Assembly (NCBI RefSeq): GCF_014842875.1
Contig: NZ_JACYXZ010000001.1
Coordinates: 1,116,001-1,180,000, forward strand
Reading direction: 5' to 3'
DNA: 64,000 nt
Source: Nocardioides donggukensis
Lineage (GTDB): Bacteria; Actinomycetota; Actinomycetes; Propionibacteriales; Nocardioidaceae
Shown here: positions 28,120 to 37,898 of the stretch, piece after piece
How positions within the stretch are numbered: position 1 is the first letter of the stretch
Layout of the letters: each line of letters starts with the position of its first letter
Translations under genes and position numbers: made by a program
The notes under the pieces: generated by a model
Told to the model about the DNA's origin: nothing
The model's database searches: none
Seen by the model: only the letters and a program-made list of their open reading frames with translations

Positions 28120-28140
28120 TGCTACATCCGGGTCCGGCGC

Positions 28141-28360
28141 TAGGGTCGGACACGTCCCCCCGGCTCGCCGGGGACAAGTCAAGACAGGACACACCACCAA
28201 GGAGCGCCCCGCGAAGTCCGGCCCGGTCCTCGGTAGTGGCCCTCAGGAAGCCTCTGCGGCCTGCGAGCCTCGATCGAAGACCGGCCCCTCCACCGCGACG
28301 GTGGGGGACAGGCGGGACGCGCGGGACCGCTCCGCGAACAGAAAGGACAGTGCCCAGGGC
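28141..28360 (+). promoter_or_regulatory. pnp promoter and long 5' leader
   Basis: TAGGGT (28141-28146) is the likely -10 box, leaving a leader of about 205 bases. The leader contains a hairpin CCTCCACCG-CGA-CGGTGGGGG (28287-28307) and other GC-rich pairing options before GAAAGGAC near 28341. PNPase genes are commonly autoregulated through RNase III-cut leader hairpins; that this applies here is inference. Confidence 0.5.
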
Positions 28361-30601
28361 ATGTCCAACACCACAGAACCGATCATCTCCGCCGTGGAGA
28401 CCGTGCTCGACAACGGCAGCTACGGCACCCGCACCGTCAAGTTCGAGACCGGGCTGCTGGCCCGCCAGGCCGCCGGCTCGGTGACCGCCTACCTCGACGA
28501 CGACACCATGCTGCTCTCGGCGACCACCGCCGGCAAGCAGCCCAAGGACCACTTCGACTTCTTCCCCCTGACGATCGACGTCGAGGAGCGGATGTACGCC
28601 GCGGGCCAGATCCCCGGCTCGTTCTTCCGCAGCGAGGGCCGGCCGGGTGAGGACGCGATCCTCACCTGCCGCCTGATCGACCGCCCGCTGCGCCCGACCT
28701 TCAAGAAGGGGCTGCGCAACGAGGTCCAGGTCGTCATCACCGTGATGGCGCTGGACCCCGACCACCCCTACGACGTGCTGGCGATCAACGCCGCGTCGCT
28801 GTCCACCCAGCTGTCCGGCCTGCCGTTCTCCGGCCCGGTCGGCGGCGTCCGGGTGGCCCTCATCGGCGGCCAGTGGGTCGCCTTCCCGACCCACAGCCAG
28901 CTCGAGGAGGCCGTGTTCGACATGGTCGTGGCCGGTCGGGTCACCGAGTCCGGTGACGTGGCGATCATGATGGTCGAGGCCGAGGCCACCGAGCAGACCT
29001 GGACGCTCGTGCAGTCGGGTGTCCAGGCGCCGACCGAGGAGGTCGTGGCCAGCGGCCTCGACGCCGCCAAGCCCTTCATCAAGCAGCTGTGCGACGCCCA
29101 GGCCGAGCTCGCGAAGGAGGCCGCGAAGCCGGTCCGCGAGTTCCCGGTCTTCCTGGACTACGAGGACGACGTGTACGCCGCGGTCGAGTCGGCCGTGAAG
29201 GACGACACCGCCGCAGCGCTGACCATCGGCGACAAGCAGGAGCGCGAGGAGAAGCTCGACGCCATCAAGGCCTCGCTGCTCGAGCAGGTCGGTGCCTCCT
29301 TCGAGGGCCGCGAGAAGGAGGTCGGCGCCGCGTTCCGCGCGCTGAACAAGGAGCTGGTCCGGGCCCGCGTGCTCCGGGACAAGGTCCGCATCGACGGCCG
29401 CGGGCTGGCCGACATCCGGCCCCTGCACGCCGAGGTCGGCGTGATCCCGCGGGTGCACGGCTCGGCGCTGTTCGAGCGCGGCGAGACCCAGATCCTGGGG
29501 GTCAGCACGCTGAACATGCTCACGCTGGAGCAGAAGCTGGACACCCTCTCCCCGGAGAAGACCCGCCGCTACATGCACAAGTACGTCTTCCCGCCGTTCT
29601 CCACCGGCGAGACCGGCCGCGTGGGCTCGCCCAAGCGGCGCGAGGTCGGGCACGGTGCGCTGGCCCGCCGGGCGCTGCTGCCGGTGCTGCCGACCCGCGA
29701 GGAGTTCCCCTACGCGATCCGTCAGCTCTCCGAGGCGATGGGCTCGAACGGCTCCACCTCCATGGGCTCGGTCTGCGCCTCCACGATGTCGCTGCTGCAG
29801 GCCGGTGTGCCGCTGCGCGCCGCCGTGGCCGGCATCGCGATGGGGCTCATCACCGGTGAGGTCGACGGCAAGACCGAGTACGTCGCGCTGACCGACATCC
29901 TCGGCGCCGAGGACGCCTTCGGCGACATGGACTTCAAGGTCGCCGGCACCCGGGAGTTCGTCACCGCGCTGCAGCTGGACACCAAGCTCGACGGCATCCC
30001 CGCCGACGTGCTGGCCGGGGCGCTCACCCAGGCGAAGGACGCGCGGCTCGCGATCCTCGACGTCATGGGCGAGGCCATCGACGCGCCGGAGGAGATGTCG
30101 CTGCACGCGCCGCGGATCATCACCGTCCGGGTGCCGGTCGACAAGATCGGTGAGGTCATCGGGCCCAAGGGCAAGGTGATCAACCAGATCCAGGACGACA
30201 CCGGCGCCAGCCTGTCCATCGAGGACGACGGGACCGTCTACATCGGTGCCACGAACGGCGAGGCCGCCGAGGCGGCGCGGACGATGGTCAACGCGATCGC
30301 GAACCCGACCATGCCCGAGGTCGGCGAGCGCTACCTCGGCACGATCGTCAAGACGACCAACTTCGGTGCGTTCGTCTCGCTCATGCCGGGCAAGGACGGC
30401 CTGCTGCACATCAGCAAGCTGCGTGCCCTCGCCGGCGGCAAGCGGGTCGACGCGGTCGAGGACGTCGTCTCGGTCGGCCAGAAGGTCCAGGTCGAGATCG
30501 CCGAGATCGACGACCGCGGCAAGCTCTCGCTGATCCCGGTCGTCGACGACGCCGGCTCCGACGAGGGCGCCTCGGACGCCGAGGGCGACTCGGACGACTG
30601 A
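28361..30601 (+). CDS. pnp: Polyribonucleotide nucleotidyltransferase
   Basis: PNPase degrades RNA phosphorolytically in the 3' to 5' direction and can add tails. The 746-residue protein has two RNase PH-like domains ([20 protein letters not shown]; then [16 protein letters not shown] and [15 protein letters not shown]-type sequence), a KH domain ([20 protein letters not shown], about residues 590-650) and a C-terminal S1 domain ([20 protein letters not shown]). The tail is acidic. ATG 28361 is selected over upstream in-frame codons because family members begin near VETVLDNG. Confidence 0.98.
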   Translation: MSNTTEPIISAVETVLDNGSYGTRTVKFETGLLARQAAGSVTAYLDDDTMLLSATTAGKQPKDHFDFFPLTIDVEERMYAAGQIPGSFFRSEGRPGEDAILTCRLIDRPLRPTFKKGLRNEVQVVITVMALDPDHPYDVLAINAASLSTQLSGLPFSGPVGGVRVALIGGQWVAFPTHSQLEEAVFDMVVAGRVTESGDVAIMMVEAEATEQTWTLVQSGVQAPTEEVVASGLDAAKPFIKQLCDAQAELAKEAAKPVREFPVFLDYEDDVYAAVESAVKDDTAAALTIGDKQEREEKLDAIKASLLEQVGASFEGREKEVGAAFRALNKELVRARVLRDKVRIDGRGLADIRPLHAEVGVIPRVHGSALFERGETQILGVSTLNMLTLEQKLDTLSPEKTRRYMHKYVFPPFSTGETGRVGSPKRREVGHGALARRALLPVLPTREEFPYAIRQLSEAMGSNGSTSMGSVCASTMSLLQAGVPLRAAVAGIAMGLITGEVDGKTEYVALTDILGAEDAFGDMDFKVAGTREFVTALQLDTKLDGIPADVLAGALTQAKDARLAILDVMGEAIDAPEEMSLHAPRIITVRVPVDKIGEVIGPKGKVINQIQDDTGASLSIEDDGTVYIGATNGEAAEAARTMVNAIANPTMPEVGERYLGTIVKTTNFGAFVSLMPGKDGLLHISKLRALAGGKRVDAVEDVVSVGQKVQVEIAEIDDRGKLSLIPVVDDAGSDEGASDAEGDSDD

Positions 30602-30603
30602 GC

Positions 30604-32010
30604 GTGACCAGGTCCGCGCGCAGGTCCCGTGAGGGGTCGCAGGGCCTTCGGGCAGCCGGTCGGCAGGTGACTGCCGGCCGGCTGTCCGGCTCCGTGCGCG
30701 CGGACGCCCAGCCGATGGGCTCCACCCGCACCCTGCTCACCGAGACCGACGACGACGGCCAGGTGGTCTCCCGGGTGCGCCGCACGGTGCTGCCCGGGGG
30801 CCTGCGGGTGGTCACCGAGCAGATGGCCGGGGTCCGCTCCGCGAGCGTGGGCGTCTGGGTCGGGGTCGGCTCCCGGGACGAGGTGCCCGGCCTGCACGGC
30901 TGCTCGCACTTCCTCGAGCACCTGCTGTTCAAGGGCACCGCCGAGCGGTCCGCGATGGACATCTCCGTGGCCCTCGACGAGGTCGGCGGCGAGTTCAACG
31001 CGTTCACCGCCAAGGAGTACACCTGCTTCCACGCGCGGGTGCTCGACCACGACCTGCCGCTGGCCGTCGACGTCCTCGGGGACATGGTGACCGGCTCACG
31101 GATCCTCGCGGCCGACGTCGAGGCGGAGCGGGACGTGATCCTCGACGAGATCGCCATGCACGACGACGACCCCGACGACGTGGTCCACAACCTGTTCTCC
31201 GAGCAGGCGTTCGGCGACACCCCGCTCGGCCGCCCGATCGCCGGGACGGCGGACTCGATCGCGCGGCTGACCCGCACCCAGATCGCCCGCTTCTACCGGC
31301 GCCACTACCGGGCCGCGAACACCGTGGTGGCCGTGGCCGGGAACCTCGACCACGCCACCGTGGTCCGCCGGGTGCGCAAGGCCTTCGGGCGGCACGGGTT
31401 CCTGGCCGGCGACGAGCGGCCGGTGCCTCCGACGACCACCACCCGGTCCCGCCGCCCGGCCGCGGGCGCGGCGCACGCGACCCGTCCGCTGGAGCAGGTC
31501 AACCTGGTGCTCGGGGTCCGCGGGCTCACCCGCACCGACGAGCGTCGGTTCGCCCTCGGCGTGCTCAGCACGGCCCTCGGCGGCGGCACCTCGTCAAGGC
31601 TCTTCCAGGAGGTCAGGGAGCGACGCGGCCTGGCCTACTCGGTCTACTCCTTCGCCAGCCACTACGTCGACGCCGGCCTGGTCGGCGTCTCGGCCGGCTG
31701 CCTGCCCGAGAAGTACGACGACGTGCTGGGCGTGGTGCGGGCCGAGCTGGCCCGGATCGCCAGGGACGGCATCGACGCCGAGGAGCTGGCCCGCGGCAAG
31801 GGCCAGCTGCGCGGCGGGCTGGTGCTGGGCCTGGAGGACTCCGGGTCGCGGATGGCCCGGCTCGGCAAGGCCGAGCTGGTCCACGACGAGCTGCTGGGCA
31901 TCGACGAGGTGCTGGCGCGGATCGAGGCGGTCACCCTCGACGACGTCCGCTCGCTCGCCGCCGAGCTGTTCGCCCAGCCGGAGATCCTGGCGGTCGTCGG
32001 CCCGGAATGA
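30604..32010 (+). CDS. M16 family zinc peptidase
   Basis: The 468-residue protein belongs to the pitrilysin/processing-peptidase family. The inverted zinc motif is HFLEHLLFKGT (HxxEH, about residue 103), with the distal Glu about 75 residues on near AERDVILDEIAMHDDD. The second half contains the inactive-type domain with FQEVRERRGLAYSVYSF. GTG 30604 starts three bases after the pnp stop, giving a long Arg-rich N-terminal extension; a later start near the MGSTRT segment (30718) is possible. It is probably co-transcribed with pnp. The substrate is unknown. Confidence 0.92.
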   Translation: MTRSARRSREGSQGLRAAGRQVTAGRLSGSVRADAQPMGSTRTLLTETDDDGQVVSRVRRTVLPGGLRVVTEQMAGVRSASVGVWVGVGSRDEVPGLHGCSHFLEHLLFKGTAERSAMDISVALDEVGGEFNAFTAKEYTCFHARVLDHDLPLAVDVLGDMVTGSRILAADVEAERDVILDEIAMHDDDPDDVVHNLFSEQAFGDTPLGRPIAGTADSIARLTRTQIARFYRRHYRAANTVVAVAGNLDHATVVRRVRKAFGRHGFLAGDERPVPPTTTTRSRRPAAGAAHATRPLEQVNLVLGVRGLTRTDERRFALGVLSTALGGGTSSRLFQEVRERRGLAYSVYSFASHYVDAGLVGVSAGCLPEKYDDVLGVVRAELARIARDGIDAEELARGKGQLRGGLVLGLEDSGSRMARLGKAELVHDELLGIDEVLARIEAVTLDDVRSLAAELFAQPEILAVVGPE

Positions 32011-32044
32011 GTGGCCCCGAGTGGCCCGAGTGAGCCCGAGCGGG

Positions 32045-32575
32045 TCAGCCGACGGCCAGCGCGGCGAGGGCGGCGCAGGCCACCGCCCAGAGCACGCTGG
32101 TGAAGGTGCCGATGATGAACCGCTCGGCGGCCCCGGGGGTCTCGGTGCGCAGCTCGGGGTAGCGGCCGAGCCCCTTGAGGGCCAGGGTCACCGCCAGCCC
32201 CTCGGGCCAGTCGGCCAGCAGCGTGGTGAACACCGCGGCCCGCTCCAGCCCGCCGATCCAGGCACCGCCGCGCAGCACCTCGCCGGCCCGGCTGATCGAT
32301 CCGTCGCTGGCGGCCGTGCCGTGGTCGACGAGCGCGAACACGGCGGCGGTGAGCACGCCCCCGCCGGCCACCGCGAGAGCGCCGGCCAGGGAGACGACGA
32401 CCGCGACCTCACCGGCCCCGTCGACGGGCGAGACGGCCAGCACCAGCGCCGCGGTGCCGAGCAGCCCGAGCAGGCCGCCCGAGACCGCCAGCCGCCCGGT
32501 CGGCGGGAGCCGCCACCCGAGCACGCCGAGCAGCACCGCCAGCCCGAGGGCGCCGGCCACGACGGCGCCGGTCAC
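32045..32575 (-). CDS. Small membrane protein paired with the SatD-like regulator
   Basis: This 176-residue protein has about four hydrophobic helices: GAVVAGALGLAVLLGVLGW, LAVSGGLLGLLGTAALVLAV, a third near VVVSLAGALAVAGGGVLTA, and WAVACAALAALAVG at the end. A hydrophilic loop with LLADWPEGLAVTLALKGLGR lies between the third and fourth. Its GTG start overlaps the stop of the SatD-like gene (GTGA). I recognise no transporter motif. Tight coupling suggests it is the effector or target of the regulator. Confidence 0.75.
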   Translation of the reverse strand: MTGAVVAGALGLAVLLGVLGWRLPPTGRLAVSGGLLGLLGTAALVLAVSPVDGAGEVAVVVSLAGALAVAGGGVLTAAVFALVDHGTAASDGSISRAGEVLRGGAWIGGLERAAVFTTLLADWPEGLAVTLALKGLGRYPELRTETPGAAERFIIGTFTSVLWAVACAALAALAVG

Positions 32576-33213
32576 GGGGCGTCCTCGGTCGCGGGCGGGT
32601 GGCCGGTGAGGGTCTCGGCCAGCAGGTCGGTGACCAGCGACCGGGCCCGGCGGCCCTCGACCAGTCCGGCGGCCCGGGCCCGCTGGCTCACGGCCGGCGG
32701 GCTGATCCCGAGCCGCCGGGCGGTCTCGTCGTAGCTGAGTCCCTCGTCCACCAGGTCCACGACCTCCCATCCGCGTGTCGTCCGTCGTCCCAGGAGGGCC
32801 GCCCACAGCAGCAGGGCGGTCTCCACGTGCCCGGCACGGTAGTCGTCGTCACCGACGACGGCCACGTGTCCCGGTGTCCGCTTCGCGCCGTCCACCGCCG
32901 TCCGGGCGTGGAGGTAGGCCGGTCCGCGGCCGGCCCGGGCCTGACGCGGGAGCGGGGTCTCGACGGTCCCGATCCCGACGCCGACGTACCAGGCGTCGCT
33001 GCGCAGCAGCTCCAGCAGGGTGGCGGTGACCGCGGCCGGGTCGTCGAAGACGCCCTGGATCTCGTCGCCGGCGGTGCGCTCGAAGCCGCGCAGGGCCCCG
33101 GACCCGTAGTCGGCCACGGCTCGGGGGACCAGGTCCGGCGTGCTCCGGCTGGCCCGCTGGTCCACGGTGAGCACCACGACTCGCACGGCGTCCTCCCAGG
33201 CGTCGACCTTCAT
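32572..33213 (-). CDS. SatD family protein with C-terminal helix-turn-helix
   Basis: The 213-residue protein combines an N-terminal domain with VLTVDQRAS, TAGDEIQGVF (about 47-56) and VGIGTVETPL...GRGPAYLHARTAV, which resembles SatD family proteins, and a C-terminal helix-turn-helix (LSYDETARRLGISPPAVSQR, about 165-190). The GDEIQG segment resembles the fold of nucleotide-cyclase-like domains, but cyclase activity is not implied. It is the first gene of a two-gene operon with a membrane protein. Direct repeats TGAGATAAGG lie just upstream, probably its own operator. ATG 33213 is the start. Confidence 0.78.
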   Translation of the reverse strand: MKVDAWEDAVRVVVLTVDQRASRSTPDLVPRAVADYGSGALRGFERTAGDEIQGVFDDPAAVTATLLELLRSDAWYVGVGIGTVETPLPRQARAGRGPAYLHARTAVDGAKRTPGHVAVVGDDDYRAGHVETALLLWAALLGRRTTRGWEVVDLVDEGLSYDETARRLGISPPAVSQRARAAGLVEGRRARSLVTDLLAETLTGHPPATEDAP

Positions 33214-33218
33214 CCCAC

Positions 33219-33256
33219 TGAGATAAGGCTTTTGCCTAAACTAGCATGAGATAAGG
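33219..33256 (-). promoter_or_regulatory. Operator-like repeats upstream of the SatD-like gene
   Basis: The 10-mer TGAGATAAGG occurs at 33219-33228 and 33247-33256, 28 bases apart in the same direction. The first overlaps AAGGCTTTTGCCTAA (33226-33240), an inverted repeat. The region is strikingly AT-rich for this genome. Position against the start codon suits an autoregulatory operator and promoter. Confidence 0.6.
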
Positions 33257-33263
33257 AAGAAGG

Positions 33264-33779
33264 CTAACGTCGGGCGATCAGACCCACGACCGCCGGTGCC
33301 TTGCTCTCGACCACCGAGACCCGGAAGCCGCCCTCGACCAGGGCCGCGGAGGCCTTCTCCAGCACCGTGGGCACCTGCTCGGGCGGGGTGGCCTCGTAGA
33401 ACAGGTAGCACGCCCCGCCGGGCGAGATCCGCTCGTGCAGCAGCGCCACCTCGGCGGCGCAGTCCCGCACCCAGAAGAGGTTCACGTTGAAGGCGAAGGC
33501 CCGGTCGAGCCGCTTCACCGGCACCCGCAGCGTGGCCAGGTCGATGTGTCGCACGGTGAGCCGGCCGGCCGCGATGTGCTCGGCGCAGCGGCGCTTGGTG
33601 CGGTCCACCCCCGACTCCGACCGGTCGATCGCGAGCAGGCGCCCGGACTGGAGTCGGCTGCAGATCAGCTCCGCGGCGGCGCCCGCACCGCACCCGATCT
33701 CCAGCACCTGGTCGTCGGGCTGCACGTCGAGCACGTCGACGGCCCAGCGGATCCGGGCCGGAATCGTCTGCACCGCCAT
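33264..33779 (-). CDS. Class I SAM-dependent methyltransferase
   Basis: The 171-residue protein has the SAM-binding motif VLEIGCGAGAAAELI (about residues 25-39), an acidic residue at LLAIDRSESG, and a later IDLATLRV region. The acceptor substrate is not evident. ATG 33779 follows AGGGAGGTG. It is divergent from dapB and precedes the SatD-like gene, which has its own operator-like region. The intergenic DNA on its 5' side is full of short repeats. Confidence 0.82.
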   Translation of the reverse strand: MAVQTIPARIRWAVDVLDVQPDDQVLEIGCGAGAAAELICSRLQSGRLLAIDRSESGVDRTKRRCAEHIAAGRLTVRHIDLATLRVPVKRLDRAFAFNVNLFWVRDCAAEVALLHERISPGGACYLFYEATPPEQVPTVLEKASAALVEGGFRVSVVESKAPAVVGLIARR

Positions 33780-34674
<895 letters not shown>

Positions 34675-34707
34675 GCAGGCCTCGACCGAGGGCGCGGCCT
34701 CGGGCCG

Positions 34708-35256
34708 CTACCCGGCCGGGCCGAGCGCGGTGTGCAGCCGGACCTGCTTGACGGTCACGGACCCGTCGCCGTGCAGGTCGAGCTCGCGGTGCGCGCCGTC
34801 GGGGGCCCAGCCGGCGTCGGTGAGGAAGGCGCGCAGGGCGTCGTCCCCGGCGTTCAGCCAGGTCACCGCCCGGGTGAACCGGTCCGCCACGAGGGTGTCG
34901 GCGCAGGCCTGGACCAGCCGCGATCCGTGGCCGAGCCGGCGGTCCTCGGGTGCGACACCGAGCTCGGCGACCTCGCCGTCGGAGATCGGGTCGCAGTCGG
35001 GGTCGGCGGCCGGCATGGTGACGGCGAAGCCGGCGATCCGGTTCCGCTCGAGTGCCACCAGCACCCGGTTGCGGGCGTCCCGGCCGGTCGTCAGCGCCGC
35101 GCTCCACACCTCGGCGACCTGGTCGACGTCCAGGGCGGCCGGCGGCAGCAGGTCGGCGTACGCCTCTCGCCAGACCCGCACCTGCACGCCGGCGATGCCG
35201 CGGGCGTCGTCGGCCCAGGCGACGCGGACGGAGACGTCGGCGGTGGGGGAGCTCAT
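34708..35256 (-). CDS. GNAT family N-acetyltransferase
   Basis: The 182-residue protein has the GNAT core [20 protein letters not shown] (acetyl-CoA loop) and [37 protein letters not shown] at the N-terminus is typical of small-molecule or peptide acetyltransferases. The substrate is unknown. It converges with dapB and is divergent from the paa operon. ATG 35256 is used; GAGGAT ends six bases before it, which again suggests a leaderless start. Confidence 0.85.
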   Translation of the reverse strand: MSSPTADVSVRVAWADDARGIAGVQVRVWREAYADLLPPAALDVDQVAEVWSAALTTGRDARNRVLVALERNRIAGFAVTMPAADPDCDPISDGEVAELGVAPEDRRLGHGSRLVQACADTLVADRFTRAVTWLNAGDDALRAFLTDAGWAPDGAHRELDLHGDGSVTVKQVRLHTALGPAG

Positions 35257-35307
35257 GCGGTCATCCTCGCAGCCGGCCGGTGGTATTACATGCGCACGTC
35301 ACGGATG

Positions 35308-35336
35308 CAGATATCTGTAACACGGCCTGCTACCGT
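35308..35336 (+). promoter_or_regulatory. paa operon operator and promoter
   Basis: The perfect palindrome CAGATATCTG (35308-35317) sits where the -35 region is expected for TACCGT (35331-35336), which in turn lies six bases before GTG 35343. A repressor bound there, for example a PaaR/TetR-type regulator sensing phenylacetyl-CoA, would block the promoter. The regulator gene is not in the window. Confidence 0.55.
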
Positions 35337-35342
35337 GGGGGT

Positions 35343-36359
35343 GTGTACGGCAACGACTTCACCGCCCCAGAGGCCGCGCGCACGGCGCCGGCCGACGAGC
35401 CCGCCTCGTTCCGCGCCATCCTCGTCGAGGACGGCCGGGTCGAGCCCCGCGACGAGATGCCGGAGGGGTACCGCAAGACCCTGGTCCGCCAGATCGCGCA
35501 GCACGCCCACTCCGAGATCATCGGCATGCAGCCGGAGGGGAACTGGGTCAGCCGGGCGCCCAGCCTGCGCCGCAAGGCGATCCTCATGGCCAAGGTCCAG
35601 GACGAGGCCGGCCACGGCCTCTACCTGTACGCCGCCGCGGAGACGCTCGGCGTCGACCGGGCCGACCTGCTCGACGCGCTGCACAGCGGTCGGCAGAAGT
35701 ACTCCTCGATCTTCAACTACCCGACGCTCACCTGGGCCGACGTCGGCGCGATCGGCTGGCTGGTCGACGGCGCCGCGATCGTCAACCAGGTGCCGCTGTG
35801 CCGCTGCTCCTACGGCCCGTACGCCCGGGCGATGGTCCGGGTGTGCAAGGAGGAGTCCTTCCACCAGCGCCAGGGCTTCGAGATCCTGCACACGCTCGCG
35901 CACGGGTCGCAGGCCCAGCGGCAGATGGCCCAGGACGCCGTCAACCGCTACTGGTGGCCGAGCCTGATGATGTTCGGCCCGCCGGACGACGACTCGCCGA
36001 ACTCGGCGCAGTCGATGGCGTGGGGGATCAAGCGCTTCTCCAACGACGACCTGCGCCAGCGGTTCATCGACATGACCGTGCCGCAGTCCGAGGCGCTCGG
36101 GCTCACCCTGCCCGACGACGGCCTGGCGTGGAACGAGGAGCGCGGCCACTACGACTTCACCCCGGTGGACTTCACCGAGCTGTTCGAGGTGATCCGCGGC
36201 AACGGCCCCTGCAACGAGCAGCGGATGGCGCACCGGGTCGGCGCCCACGAGGACGGCGCGTGGGCCCGCGAGGCCGCGGCGGCGTACGCCCAGAAGCAGG
36301 CACAGAAGCAGGCCCAGAGGCAGGCCCGAGAGCAGGCACAGAAGGAGGGGGCCGCATGA
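35343..36359 (+). CDS. paaA: 1,2-phenylacetyl-CoA epoxidase, subunit PaaA
   Basis: PaaA is the catalytic di-iron subunit that epoxidises the ring of phenylacetyl-CoA. The 338-residue protein has [36 protein letters not shown] and [20 protein letters not shown], supplying the Glu and His iron ligands. The C-terminus carries a repetitive tail of [12 protein letters not shown] units not needed for the fold. GTG 35343 is supported by the -10 box. The ATG of paaB overlaps its stop (ATGA). Confidence 0.97.
   Translation: MYGNDFTAPEAARTAPADEPASFRAILVEDGRVEPRDEMPEGYRKTLVRQIAQHAHSEIIGMQPEGNWVSRAPSLRRKAILMAKVQDEAGHGLYLYAAAETLGVDRADLLDALHSGRQKYSSIFNYPTLTWADVGAIGWLVDGAAIVNQVPLCRCSYGPYARAMVRVCKEESFHQRQGFEILHTLAHGSQAQRQMAQDAVNRYWWPSLMMFGPPDDDSPNSAQSMAWGIKRFSNDDLRQRFIDMTVPQSEALGLTLPDDGLAWNEERGHYDFTPVDFTELFEVIRGNGPCNEQRMAHRVGAHEDGAWAREAAAAYAQKQAQKQAQRQAREQAQKEGAA
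36287..36346 (+). repeat. 12-bp tandem repeat at the 3' end of paaA
   Basis: A 12-base unit close to GCCCAGAAGCAG is repeated about five times in frame and encodes AQKQ-type tetrapeptides at the end of PaaA. Confidence 0.75.
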
Positions 36360-36637
36360 GCGTCGAGCCCCTCTGGGAGGTCTTCGTCCGGTCCCGTCGC
36401 GGGCTCTCGCACGTCCACGTCGGGAGCCTGCACGCCGCGGACGCCGGGATGGCGCTGCGCAACGCCCGCGACCTCTACACCCGGCGTCAGGAGGGTGTGT
36501 CCATCTGGGTCGTGCCCGCGGCCGCCATCGAGGCCTCCAGCCCGGACGAGAAGGACAGCTTCTTCGACCCGGCCGTCGACAAGGTCTACCGGCACCCCAC
36601 GTTCTACGACGTCCCGGAGGGGGTGGAGCACCTGTGA
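36356..36637 (+). CDS. paaB: 1,2-phenylacetyl-CoA epoxidase, subunit PaaB
   Basis: PaaB is a small structural subunit that bridges parts of the epoxidase complex. The 93-residue protein shows [39 protein letters not shown] and [19 protein letters not shown], matching the family over its full length. It overlaps paaA (ATGA) and paaC (GTGA) by four bases each. Confidence 0.97.
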   Translation: MSVEPLWEVFVRSRRGLSHVHVGSLHAADAGMALRNARDLYTRRQEGVSIWVVPAAAIEASSPDEKDSFFDPAVDKVYRHPTFYDVPEGVEHL

Positions 36638-37383
36638 GCGCCCACGTCGACTACCTGCTCGGGCTGGCCGACGACGCCCTGGTCTCCTCGCAGCGGATGG
36701 GCTGGTGGATCAGCCGGTCCCCGCAGCTGGAGGAGGACGTCGCGATGGCCAACATCGGGCTCGACCAGCTCGGCCAGGCGCGGGCCCTGCTCACCCACGC
36801 CGGTGCGGTCGAGGCGGCCGGCCGCGACGAGGACGACCTGGCGTACTTCCGCGACGAGCGGGACTTCCGCAACGTCTGCCTGGTCGAGCGGCCGATGGAG
36901 GACTTCGGCGTCGCCATGGCCCGGCTGCTGGTCTTCGCCACCTGGCAGCACGAGCTCTACGGCGCGCTGTCGGCGAGCACCGACGCCACGCTCGCGGCGG
37001 TGGCGGCCAAGGCCCGCAAGGAGACCGCCTACCACGTCGACCACGCCCGGCAGTGGACCCTGCGCCTCGGTGACGGGACCGCGGAGAGCCATGACCGGAT
37101 GCAGGCGGCGGTGGAAGCAGAGTGGCCGTGGCGCGAGGAGCTCTACGACGCCGGCACCCTGGCCCCCGAGCTCGTGGAGCGGGGGATCGCGGTCGACCCG
37201 GGGACGCTGCGCGAGCCGGTCGAGGCGCGCCTCGACGCGGTGCTGGCCGAGGCGACGCTGAGCCGGCCGGACGTCGCGGCGGCGTACAGCCGCGGCCGGC
37301 AGGGCCGGCACACCGAGGCGATGGGCTACCTCCTCGCGGAGATGCAGCACCTGGCCCGGTCCCACCCGGGGGTGACCTGGTGA
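36634..37383 (+). CDS. paaC: 1,2-phenylacetyl-CoA epoxidase, subunit PaaC
   Basis: PaaC is the ferritin-like structural partner of PaaA and stabilises it, although it lacks a full di-iron site. The 249-residue helical protein has YLLGLADDALVSSQRMGWW, ANIGLDQLGQARALL, DFRNVCLVERPMEDFGVAMA and KARKETAYHVDHARQWTLRL. Start GTG 36634 overlaps the paaB stop; its own stop overlaps paaD (GTGA). Confidence 0.97.
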   Translation: MSAHVDYLLGLADDALVSSQRMGWWISRSPQLEEDVAMANIGLDQLGQARALLTHAGAVEAAGRDEDDLAYFRDERDFRNVCLVERPMEDFGVAMARLLVFATWQHELYGALSASTDATLAAVAAKARKETAYHVDHARQWTLRLGDGTAESHDRMQAAVEAEWPWREELYDAGTLAPELVERGIAVDPGTLREPVEARLDAVLAEATLSRPDVAAAYSRGRQGRHTEAMGYLLAEMQHLARSHPGVTW

Positions 37384-37898
37384 ACGCCACGACGATCGAG
37401 CACCGCACCGCGACCGCGACCACGCCGTCCCGGGCCTGGCAGGTCGCGGCCGGCGTGCTCGACCCCGAGCTGCCGGTGGTCACCATCGAGGACCTCGGGA
37501 TCCTGCGCGAGGTGACCGAGGACGACCAGGGGCGGGTGCACGTCCGGGTCACCCCGACCTACTCCGGCTGTCCGGCGATGGAGACGATCCGCGAGGACCT
37601 CGTCTCCGCGCTCACCGGCGCGGGGTTCCGCACGGTCACGGTCGAGTTCGTGCTCGCGCCCGCGTGGACGACCGACTGGATGACGGGCGAGGGCCGCGCC
37701 AAGCTCGAGGCCTACGGCGTGGCCCCACCGGGCCCGGTCGCCGACGGCGGTCCCGTCCCGCTGGCGCTGTCGGTGCGCTGCCCCCAGTGCGGCAGCCCGG
37801 ACACCCACGAGCTGAGCCGGTTCGGCTCCACCTCGTGCAAGGCGCTGTGGAGCTGCCGCAGCTGCCGCGAGCCCTTCGACCACTTCAAGGCCCTCTGA
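37380..37898 (+). CDS. paaD: Phenylacetate-CoA oxygenase maturation protein PaaD
   Basis: PaaD is an Fe-S/metal maturation factor for the epoxidase and belongs to the MIP18 (DUF59) family. The 172-residue protein has an N-terminal DUF59-like domain (LDPELPVVTIEDLGILREV, then PTYSGCPAMETI) and a C-terminal zinc-finger-like module with CPQCGS and CKALWSCRSCREPF. The GTG start overlaps the paaC stop, and paaE starts on the base after its stop. Confidence 0.96.
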   Translation: MNATTIEHRTATATTPSRAWQVAAGVLDPELPVVTIEDLGILREVTEDDQGRVHVRVTPTYSGCPAMETIREDLVSALTGAGFRTVTVEFVLAPAWTTDWMTGEGRAKLEAYGVAPPGPVADGGPVPLALSVRCPQCGSPDTHELSRFGSTSCKALWSCRSCREPFDHFKAL

